From assembly GCF_020037125.1 (NCBI RefSeq), contig NZ_JAIQDG010000044.1, forward strand, positions 1 to 64,000: DNA of 64,000 nt, in the 5' to 3' direction. The notes under the pieces were generated by a model that saw only the letters and a list, made by a program, of their open reading frames with translations, had not been told where the DNA came from and made no database searches. This DNA comes from Myxococcus sp. RHSTA-1-4 (GTDB lineage Bacteria > Myxococcota > Myxococcia > Myxococcales > Myxococcaceae). Below are positions 57,954-64,000 of this stretch, one piece after another; position 1 is the first letter of the stretch; each line of letters starts with the position of its first letter. The translations under genes and the position numbers were made by a program.

Positions 57954-58997
57954 TCAGAAGAGCATGCCCTGGGGCGTGGGCGGGGGGGGCTGCTTCTTGA
58001 AATACTGATAGGCCCGGTGCGTGGCCATGCGGCCCCGGGGCGTGCGCTGGAGGAAGCCCTCCTGCATGAGGAAGGGCTCGTAGACGTCTTCAATCGTGTC
58101 GCGCTGCTCGCCCACGCTGGCGGCGATGGTCTCCACGCCCACCGGGCCACCGCCGAACTTCTCGATGATGGTGAGCAGGATTTTCCGGTCCATCGCGTCC
58201 AGGCCGCTGGCGTCCACGCCCAGCCGGTCCAGCGACTTCTTCGCCAGCTCCAGGGTTATCTTCCCGTTGCCCTCCACCTCCGCGAAGTCGCGCAGCCGGC
58301 GCAGCAGCCGGTTGGTGATGCGGGGCGTGCCGCGCGAGCGGGTGGCCACCTCGCGCGCGGCGTCCTTGTCCAGGGGGATGCCGAGGATGCGCGCGGAGCG
58401 GTGGAGGATGAGCTCCAGCGCCTTCGGGTCGTAGTACTCCAGGCGCTCTTGAATCTGGAACCTGTCCCGCAGCGGCGAGGTGAGCAGACCGGTGCGCGTG
58501 GTGGCGCCGATGAGCGTGAAGGGCGGCAAATCTATCTTCATCGCCCGGGCGGCGGGCCCGGTGTCGATGGTGATGTCCAGCCGGAAGTCCTCCATGGCCG
58601 GGTAGAGGTACTCCTCCACGGCGGCGTTGAGGCGGTGGATTTCGTCGATGAAGAGGACGTCGCGGGCGTTGAGGTTGGTGAGCAGGCCCGCCAGGTCGCC
58701 CTTGCGCTCCAGGGCGGGGCCGCTCGTCACGTGGATGCCCACGCCCAGCTCGTTGGCGATGATGTGCGCCAGCGACGTCTTGCCCAGGCCCGGGGGCCCG
58801 GAGAAGAGGCAGTGGTCCAGTGAATCCCCGCGGCTGCGGGCCGCCTGGACGTAGACCTTGAGCTTCTCCACCACGGGGCCCTGGCCCACGTACTCGTCGA
58901 ACGAGCGCGGACGCAGGGAGGCCTCGAGCCGGACCTCATCGGGCTGGATTTCTTCCGAGAGTGTGTCGGTCTTCCGGGATTCGGACTTCCTCGCCAT
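57954..58997 (-). CDS. ruvB: Holliday junction branch migration ATPase RuvB
   Basis: 347 residues from ATG 58997 (another ATG two codons upstream). Hexameric AAA+ motor that drives branch migration with RuvA. Features: RPRSFDEYVGQGPVVEKLKV, Walker A FSGPPGLGKTSLAHII, Walker B VLFIDEIHRLNAAVEEYLYP, sensor/arginine-finger segment GATTRTGLLTSPLRDRF, and the C-terminal winged helix KFGGGPVGVETIAASVGE with FLQRTPRGRMATHRAY. Complete. Unlike many genomes it is separated here from ruvCA by two unrelated genes (59258-61875). Confidence 0.96.
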   Translation of the reverse strand: MARKSESRKTDTLSEEIQPDEVRLEASLRPRSFDEYVGQGPVVEKLKVYVQAARSRGDSLDHCLFSGPPGLGKTSLAHIIANELGVGIHVTSGPALERKGDLAGLLTNLNARDVLFIDEIHRLNAAVEEYLYPAMEDFRLDITIDTGPAARAMKIDLPPFTLIGATTRTGLLTSPLRDRFQIQERLEYYDPKALELILHRSARILGIPLDKDAAREVATRSRGTPRITNRLLRRLRDFAEVEGNGKITLELAKKSLDRLGVDASGLDAMDRKILLTIIEKFGGGPVGVETIAASVGEQRDTIEDVYEPFLMQEGFLQRTPRGRMATHRAYQYFKKQPPPPTPQGMLF

Positions 58998-59101
58998 GAC
59001 CATCCGGAACCCTATACAGGAAGGCCGCGCGTGTCGCCGCACATCTGGCGGCGCTAGACTCGGACGGCCAGCAGGCCGAGCAGCCAGGGAGCGCGCGTCC
59101 C

Positions 59102-59242
59102 ATGAAGGGCCTCGTCTTCGACCTCTCCACCGCGAACGCCTGGCTGGCGGCCGGGCCGCCGCCTGCCCGGAGCGCCCCCTCCGGACTGTTCCGTTCTCGT
59201 CAAGCCCCCCTTCCCCCTGGCTCGCCACCAGGAGGCGATTGA
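59102..59242 (+). CDS. Possible short ORF or 5' gene fragment
   Basis: 46 residues: MKGLVFDLSTANAWLAAG then a Pro/Ser/Arg-rich tail, stop at 59242. GGGAG lies 13 bases before the ATG. The beginning looks like the start of a genuine enzyme (MKGLVFDLS as in some zinc-binding dehydrogenases), the rest is low in complexity, suggesting that only the 5' end of a gene survives. Ends 15 bp before the MBL-fold gene. Confidence 0.3.
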   Translation: MKGLVFDLSTANAWLAAGPPPARSAPSGLFRSRQAPLPPGSPPGGD

Positions 59243-59257
59243 GGCCAATCTCACGTC

Positions 59258-60337
59258 ATGAGCTCGAGCCCTGCGTTTCGTCCCCTCCCTTCCCTGGCTG
59301 GCGCGCGCGCCGAGTCCGTGCCGGGGGTGAAGTTGCAGAAGCTGCGCCGCGCGGCGCTGGATGCGCGCGAAGCCTTCGTCCGGGAAGGCCCCGTGGCGGC
59401 GGTGGCCACCTGCGACCTCATCACCTTCCCGTACCCCGCGCAGTTCGCCTTCAGCGGGGCGGCGCTGTCCCCGGCGCCGTACGTGATGATGACCAACCGG
59501 ATGCAGGTGGTGCAGTTCGTGGACCGCGAGGGCGAGCGGCGCACGCTGCTCTTCAACCCGTCGGACTACGAGAAGGGCTACGCGGCGCCCTTCTACCGCG
59601 CGCTGCGCGAGCGCTACGGCGCGTTCGTCTCCGACAAGGTGATGTCCACGAAGCACGGCTCGGTGCAGAGCCACCTGGCGTCGCTGGGGCTGACGCCCGC
59701 GGACGTGGACTACATCGCGTACGACCACCTGCACATCCAGGACCTGCGCGGCTGGCTGGGCGGTGACGGGATGCAGGCCTACTTCCCCCGGGCGCGGCTG
59801 CTGGTGCAGCGCGCCGAGTGGGAGATGGTGAAGGACCTGCACCCCATGCAGACGGTGTGGTTCGTGCCGGGCGGGGCCGAGGTGCCGAAGGAGCGCGTGG
59901 TGCTGCTGGAGGGGGACGTGTGGCTGGGCCAGGGCGCGGCCCTCCTCTGCACGCCGGGGCACACGCAGGGCAACATGTCGCTGGCGGTGGCCACCTCGCG
60001 CGAGGTGTTCGTCGTCAGTGAGAACGGCGTGGCCACGGAGTGCTACACGCCGCTCCAGTCCGCCATCCCCGGCGTGCGCCGCCATGCCGAGCACATGGGC
60101 TGGGAGGTGGTGCTCAACGGCAACACGCGCGAGAACTCCCTGGACCAGTACTCGTCCATGGTGGTGGAGAAGCTGTTCGCCGGCACGTCCGCGGTGGAAG
60201 GCGCGTTCGTCAACTTCCACCCGTCCTCACAGCTCACGACCCACCTGATGGCGCCGGCGCTGTCCCCCACCATCGTCCTGCCCGCGCCCAACTTCGGCGA
60301 CATCCGCCCCACCCCCGCGTCCCGGCGCGCGGCGTAG
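59258..60337 (+). CDS. MBL-fold protein with non-canonical metal motif
   Basis: 359 residues. Metallo-beta-lactamase fold with altered first motif: YDHLHIQD at 155-162 instead of HxHxDH (His157 and His159 kept, Asp and last His replaced by Gln161/Asp162). The second motif is standard, LCTPGHTQGNMSL (His235), and a later acidic/His region is SENGVATE and VNFHPSSQL. A 150-residue N-terminal extension precedes the first motif. No signal peptide. Relatives include lactonase-like and glyoxalase-II-like enzymes; with the altered site it may hold one metal or a different one. Inserted between ruvB and ruvCA on the opposite strand. Confidence 0.75.
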   Translation: MSSSPAFRPLPSLAGARAESVPGVKLQKLRRAALDAREAFVREGPVAAVATCDLITFPYPAQFAFSGAALSPAPYVMMTNRMQVVQFVDREGERRTLLFNPSDYEKGYAAPFYRALRERYGAFVSDKVMSTKHGSVQSHLASLGLTPADVDYIAYDHLHIQDLRGWLGGDGMQAYFPRARLLVQRAEWEMVKDLHPMQTVWFVPGGAEVPKERVVLLEGDVWLGQGAALLCTPGHTQGNMSLAVATSREVFVVSENGVATECYTPLQSAIPGVRRHAEHMGWEVVLNGNTRENSLDQYSSMVVEKLFAGTSAVEGAFVNFHPSSQLTTHLMAPALSPTIVLPAPNFGDIRPTPASRRAA

Positions 60338-60345
60338 CGCGGGCC

Positions 60346-61875
60346 TCAGGGATTCCGCTCGCCGCAGCGCGCCGCCGGGCGGAACGGCACCGACCACAGC
60401 TCCTGGCCGCCCATGGCGTCGCTGGCGATGAAGAAGATGTCCCAGCCCGAGCGCACGAAGTAGCGCGGATTCGAGGACGCCGTCCCCGGCGACAGGTCCG
60501 CCAGCGGCTTCGTGTCCCAGAACCGCCCGCTGCTGTACCACGCCTCGCGCCCCTCGCCGGGCGTGTCCGCGGAGAAGAACACCCAGCCGCTGTCGGCCGC
60601 GAGGTGGCTGGGGGCGCTCCCCGCTTCGCCCGGCACCACGTCCCGCACCAGCGACGTGCCCGCCGGCGTCCCGTCGCTGCGCCACAGCTCGCGGCCGTAC
60701 TCCCGGTGATGCGCCACGAAGTACAGCACGCCTTCCGTCGTCACGAACTGCGGCAGGAACTCGAAGGAGAAGGCGCTCTCGGGGCCCGGGCTGATGTCCC
60801 GCAGCAGGCGCGTGCCCTCCTCCGTCCCGTCGCTGGTCCACAGCTCGCTCCCATGCTCGGGGTCTCCGGGACCGAACCAGCCCTCTCCTCCCGCGACGAA
60901 GTAGACCGCGTCCCCCATGGCCGTGAAGTACGACGGGTACTCCCCCGGGAAGTGCCGCAGCTTCGTCGCGCTCCCCGGCGAGCTCCGCGTCACCCACAGG
61001 TCCGCCTCGTCCGTGCCCGCATCCACCGTGAAGAAGAGCTGCCGGCCCGCGGGCTCCAGCTCGAGGAACGCCCCGTAGTCCAGGGAGAACAGCGGGCTGG
61101 CGCGCCCCTTCCGGTCCACCCACCAGAGCACCGCCGGCTGGCCGTGCGCGTAGGCCACCAGCGCCAGGCCCTTGTCCCACGCCGTCAGCTGCGTGAGCCC
61201 TTCCGAGTACGAGTTCGGCCCGGGCCTGGGCCCCGGCACGAAGTCACGCACCAGCACCGTGCCCTTCTCCGTGCCGTCCGAGCGCCACAGCTCGCGGCCG
61301 TGCACCTCGTCGTAGGCCGTGAAATAGAGCGCGCCCTCCACCACGGTGAGCGCGTCCGGCGCCGAGCCCACGGGGCCGGGCTGGATGTCCCTCACGAGCT
61401 CCGTGCCCTTCTCCGTGCCGTCGGTGCGCCACAGCTCCGGCCCGTGATTCTCGTCGGCCGCGACGAAGTACACCCACCGCCCCATCGCCGTCAGGTGGCG
61501 CGGAGTCGAGCCCTGCCGCCCCGGCCACACGTCCTTCACCAGCGCGGTGTCGCTCGCCTCGCCCGTGGTCGCCCACAGCTCCGGGCCATGCGCCTCGTCG
61601 CTCGCGACGAAGAACAGCCGCCGATGCCCGTGCACGGGCGGCGCCTCTCCCGAATCCACCGCCCCGGAGATTCCCGGAACGCGCCGCGCGACGTCGTCAC
61701 AGACCTCCCACCGGTTCGCGAGCAGCTCCGGCCCACTCGCGCCTGTCGCCGCCGCGTCAGCCGCCTCCGACTCCGGGGCAGCCACCGCCACCTCATCCTC
61801 CGGTCCAGGCCCACACCCGACCACCACCCCGGAGAGCATGAACATCAGCACCGGAACGCCGCGCCAAGACTTCAT
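60346..61875 (-). CDS. ELWxxDGT-repeat lipoprotein (beta-propeller)
   Basis: 509 residues from ATG 61875, chosen because MKSWRGVPVLMFMLSGVVVG then Cys21 is a lipoprotein signal; the open frame starts 22 codons earlier. The mature part consists of about seven ~55-residue repeats, each with a Gly/His-x-ELW-x-(T/S)-DGT motif and then GT-x-LVRD-(I/V/F)-x-PGP, e.g. GPELWRTDGTEKGTELVRDI, GRELWRSDGTEKGTVLVRDF, GSELWTSDGTEEGTRLLRDI. The fourth copy is degenerate (ADLWVTRSSPGS). Such ELWxxDGT repeats form propellers in surface proteins of myxobacteria and bacteroidetes. Role unknown, likely binding. Converges with the MBL gene at 9 bp. Confidence 0.85.
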   Translation of the reverse strand: MKSWRGVPVLMFMLSGVVVGCGPGPEDEVAVAAPESEAADAAATGASGPELLANRWEVCDDVARRVPGISGAVDSGEAPPVHGHRRLFFVASDEAHGPELWATTGEASDTALVKDVWPGRQGSTPRHLTAMGRWVYFVAADENHGPELWRTDGTEKGTELVRDIQPGPVGSAPDALTVVEGALYFTAYDEVHGRELWRSDGTEKGTVLVRDFVPGPRPGPNSYSEGLTQLTAWDKGLALVAYAHGQPAVLWWVDRKGRASPLFSLDYGAFLELEPAGRQLFFTVDAGTDEADLWVTRSSPGSATKLRHFPGEYPSYFTAMGDAVYFVAGGEGWFGPGDPEHGSELWTSDGTEEGTRLLRDISPGPESAFSFEFLPQFVTTEGVLYFVAHHREYGRELWRSDGTPAGTSLVRDVVPGEAGSAPSHLAADSGWVFFSADTPGEGREAWYSSGRFWDTKPLADLSPGTASSNPRYFVRSGWDIFFIASDAMGGQELWSVPFRPAARCGERNP

Positions 61876-62031
61876 GTGAGCAGCCCCTTGTCCACGGTGG
61901 AGCACGGACCTCCGCCGCTGGAGCTGAAAAGTGTCACTCATGGGGGACGCGTCTACTCAGACCGGGGAAGGAGAACGCCCATGCTGTCCGCCATGCCGCG
62001 ACGCGCGACGACCTGTGCCGACAGCTGAACA

Positions 62032-62051
62032 CCGGGGCCGTCAGGCCCCGG
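62032..62051 (-). terminator. Probable terminator of the yebC-ruvC-ruvA operon
   Basis: CCGGGGCC (62032-62039), loop GTCA, GGCCCCGG (62044-62051). Perfect 8-bp stem about 100 bp downstream of the ruvA stop at 62154. Could also lie in the leader of the ELWxxDGT lipoprotein. Confidence 0.5.
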
Positions 62052-62153
62052 ACCGATTCAATTTCTTGGAGGATTGAAGCTTGGGCAGGTTTTGCTGGGA
62101 ACGCTAGACTTGTCGTCACAGCGCCGTCACGGCCTGTCACACCCACACGCCGC

Positions 62154-62762
62154 TCAGCCACCCGAGCGCAGGGCCTTGAGGGCCTCGCGGAACAGGGCCT
62201 GGAACGAGGCCTCCGCGCCCAGCCGCTCGCCGGCCAGCTCCGCCGCCTTCTCCGCCTGGGGCTGCTTGTAGCCGAGGTTGAGCAGGGCGGAGACAAGGTC
62301 GGAGTGCGTCCCACTCGGGGCGGCCGGCGCCGTGCCCCGCGCCACCGCCTCCAGGTGGATGGTCTTCACCTTGTCCTTGAGCTCCAGCACGAGCCGCTCG
62401 GCGGTCTTCTTCCCCACGCCGTGAATCTTGGCCAGGCGCGCCACCTCGGCGCGGGACAGGGCGGCCACCAATTCCGGCACCTCCATGCCGGACATCACCG
62501 TGAGCGCCAGCCGGGGGCCCACGCGCGACACCTCGTTGAGGAGCTGGAAGACCTCCTCCTCGCCCCGCGACAGGAAGCCGAACAGCTCGAAGGCGTCCTC
62601 GCGCACCACCGTGCGCACGCGCACGTCCACCGGCTGTCCCTCCGCGGGCAGCTTCCCCAGCGCCAGCCCGGAGAAGTTCACCCGGTAGCCCACGCCCCCC
62701 ACGTCGATGGTGGCGTCCTCGGCGCCCTTCTCCAGCACCGTCCCGCGCAACCGCGAAATCAT
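62154..62762 (-). CDS. ruvA: Holliday junction DNA-binding protein RuvA
   Basis: 202 residues, GGAGG before the ATG, which overlaps the ruvC stop (ATGA). Domain I: MISRLRGTVLEKGAEDATID and GVGYRVNFSG (OB-fold). Domain II: helix-hairpin-helix pairs LNEVSRVGPRLALTVMSGME and LAKIHGVGKKTAERLVLELK, which contact DNA. Domain III: SALLNLGYKQPQAEKAAEL, which binds RuvB. All three present. Tetramer that holds the four-way junction and loads RuvB. Confidence 0.95.
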   Translation of the reverse strand: MISRLRGTVLEKGAEDATIDVGGVGYRVNFSGLALGKLPAEGQPVDVRVRTVVREDAFELFGFLSRGEEEVFQLLNEVSRVGPRLALTVMSGMEVPELVAALSRAEVARLAKIHGVGKKTAERLVLELKDKVKTIHLEAVARGTAPAAPSGTHSDLVSALLNLGYKQPQAEKAAELAGERLGAEASFQALFREALKALRSGG

Positions 62763-63331
62763 CTCGCCTCCGGTTTGCGATACGCGGGCGCCAGGCGGCC
62801 CGCCAGCAGCGCCGCCGCGCCCTTCGATTTCCTGCCCGCCGCGGACGGCGGCACCGCGGCGCGGCCGTGGTTGAGGTGGCACAGCGCCACCGCCAGCGCG
62901 TCGCTCGCGTCCGCCCGCTCCAGCTGCGACGCCTCCAGGTCCAGGAACGTCCGCACCATGCGCGCCACGGCGTCCTTGCCGTCCGCGCCGCCCGCGCCCA
63001 CGGACTTCTTCACCTTCGCGGGTGCGTACTCGTAGACCGTCAGCCCCGCCTGCGCCGCCGCCAGCAGCGCCACCCCGCGTGCATGCCCCAGCACCAGGGC
63101 GCTGCGCGCGTTGCGGAAGGTGAACAGGCCCTCCACCGCCACGGCCTGCGGGCGGTAGCGCGCCAGCGCCGCCTCCAGCGCGGCGTGCAAATCCTTCAGG
63201 CGGGCGGCCAGCGGAGCCTCCGCGTCCACCTTGATGACGCCGTGGCCCACGTGCACCAGCCGGCCCCGCTTCTCCTCCACCACCCCGTAGCCCATGAACC
63301 GGCTGCCGGGGTCCACGCCGAGCACGCGCAT
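62759..63331 (-). CDS. ruvC: Holliday junction resolvase RuvC
   Basis: 190 residues. RNase H-fold resolvase that cuts the junction in concert with RuvAB. Acidic active site: Asp7 in MRVLGVDPGSRFMGYGVVE, Glu in AVAVEGLFTFRNARSALVLG, and the C-terminal Asp pair in RADASDALAVALCHLN. YAPAKVKKSVGAGGADGK matches the DNA-contact loop. The C-terminal 30 residues are a Lys/Arg/Ala tail beyond the core. GGGAGGG upstream of the ATG; 22 bp after yebC, so one operon with yebC and ruvA. Confidence 0.95.
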   Translation of the reverse strand: MRVLGVDPGSRFMGYGVVEEKRGRLVHVGHGVIKVDAEAPLAARLKDLHAALEAALARYRPQAVAVEGLFTFRNARSALVLGHARGVALLAAAQAGLTVYEYAPAKVKKSVGAGGADGKDAVARMVRTFLDLEASQLERADASDALAVALCHLNHGRAAVPPSAAGRKSKGAAALLAGRLAPAYRKPEAR

Positions 63332-63353
63332 GTCGCCACTCCCTCCCCGCCGC

Positions 63354-64000
63354 TCAGCGCGACAGGGCCTCCATCACGGACTCGTCGATTTCGAAGTTCG
63401 CGTACACGTTCTGCACGTCGTCGTTGTCGTCGAGCGCATCCATCAGCTTGAGCATCTTCTGCGCGTTCTCACCCTCCACGCGGACGGTGTTCTGCGGCAG
63501 GTACGTGTACTTCTGCTCGCCCAGCGACAGGCCCGGCTCCAGGCGCGTGGCCACGGTGTGCAGGTCCGCCGGGGCGGTGCGCACCTCGAAGCCGTCGTCG
63601 CCGTGGTTGATGACGTCCTCGGCGCCCGCGTCGATGGCGCGCTCCATCACCTGGTCCTCGGTGGGGCCGGGCTTGACGGTGATGGAGCCCTTCTTCTGGA
63701 ACATCCAGGCCACCGCGCCCTCGGCGCCCAGGTTGCCGCCCCACTTGCCGAAGACGGAGCGCACGTCGGCCGCGGTGCGGTTGCGGTTGTCGGTGAGGCA
63801 CTCCACGAGCATGGCCACGCCGCCGGGGCCGTAGCCCTCGTACGTCACCTCCTCGTAGCTCTCGCCCTCCAGCTCCCCGGTGCCCTTCTTGATGGCGCGC
63901 TCGACGGTGTCCTTGGGGATGTTCGCCTCGCGGGCCGCGGCCAGCGCCACGCGCAGGCGGGCGTTGCCGGCCGGGTCGCCCCCGCCCAGGCGCGCGGAGA
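63354..64000 (-). CDS. yebC: YebC/PmpR-family protein, 5' end outside the window
   Basis: The window holds about the last 215 codons; the start lies to the right of 64000. YebC-type proteins were long called transcriptional regulators and, more recently, ribosome-associated factors that help translate proline stretches. Visible: ARLGGGDPAGNARLRVALA, AREANIPKDTVERAIKKGTG, YEEVTYEGYGPGGVAMLVEC, TDNRNRTAADVRSVFGKWGG and AVAWMFQKKG, the three-domain family pattern. Upstream of ruvC and co-directional, the common yebC-ruvC-ruvA order. Confidence 0.93.
   Translation of the reverse strand, partial: SARLGGGDPAGNARLRVALAAAREANIPKDTVERAIKKGTGELEGESYEEVTYEGYGPGGVAMLVECLTDNRNRTAADVRSVFGKWGGNLGAEGAVAWMFQKKGSITVKPGPTEDQVMERAIDAGAEDVINHGDDGFEVRTAPADLHTVATRLEPGLSLGEQKYTYLPQNTVRVEGENAQKMLKLMDALDDNDDVQNVYANFEIDESVMEALSR

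Overview
This is a GC-rich bacterial chromosome segment. Gene content suggests a myxobacterium, probably family Myxococcaceae: dense lipoproteins with loose lipoboxes, DUF4388 and ELWxxDGT-repeat proteins, caspase-like proteins, a large DUF4157 polymorphic toxin, and dispersed gene remnants. The genus cannot be fixed from the sequence. I see no rRNA, tRNA or CRISPR array.

Layout. 1-11.9 kb is accessory and scarred. It holds a ~100-bp tandem array of palindromes, orphan lipoproteins, a secreted-type protein with a basic tail, a LysR/NTF2-like lipoprotein pair, a ribbon-helix-helix/VOC/methyltransferase module with a clear operator, an OmpR-type response regulator whose histidine kinase partner is truncated, an alpha/beta hydrolase, and a lipoprotein gene with a second, deleted copy 4.3 kb away. 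12.1-18.3 kb carries a DUF4157-headed 1724-residue toxin-like protein and a translationally coupled partner. 18.6-26.5 kb has a periplasmic coiled-coil repeat protein, a caspase-like protein with a hydrophobic C-terminal module, a beta/gamma-crystallin-like fragment, an oxidoreductase and a monofunctional transglycosylase. 26.5-29.7 kb is more housekeeping in character (PA0069-type radical SAM protein, GlsB/YeaQ protein, chalcone isomerase-like protein, SerC).

29.8-36.8 kb is one compact operon: ECF sigma factor, anti-sigma-like membrane protein, caspase-like lipoprotein with a possible outer-membrane barrel, Cys-rich lipoprotein, and Ig/propeller lipoprotein. Convergent to it, 39.4-36.8 kb encodes a YceI protein and an MNIO RiPP cassette of HvfA/B/C type, whose precursor carries a lipobox. 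39.5-47.9 kb includes a metallopeptidase, DUF1015, a TetR/thioesterase pair divergent from a FabF-like ketosynthase with operator-like repeats in its promoter, and an ScfR-type (RamB/PrpR-like) regulator preceded by a TTTGCAA palindrome.

47.9-64 kb is mostly conserved core: TauE/SafE with DUF1634, a PLC-like protein, leucyl aminopeptidase, the lpxC-thioredoxin-DUF4388-lipoprotein run, ruvB with an unknown partner, and yebC-ruvC-ruvA. ruvB is separated from ruvCA by an MBL-fold protein and a propeller lipoprotein.

The strongest leads for new biology are the lipoprotein-like MNIO RiPP cassette, the sigma/anti-sigma/caspase operon, the DUF4157 toxin pair and the stand-alone caspase with a hydrophobic C-terminal half.
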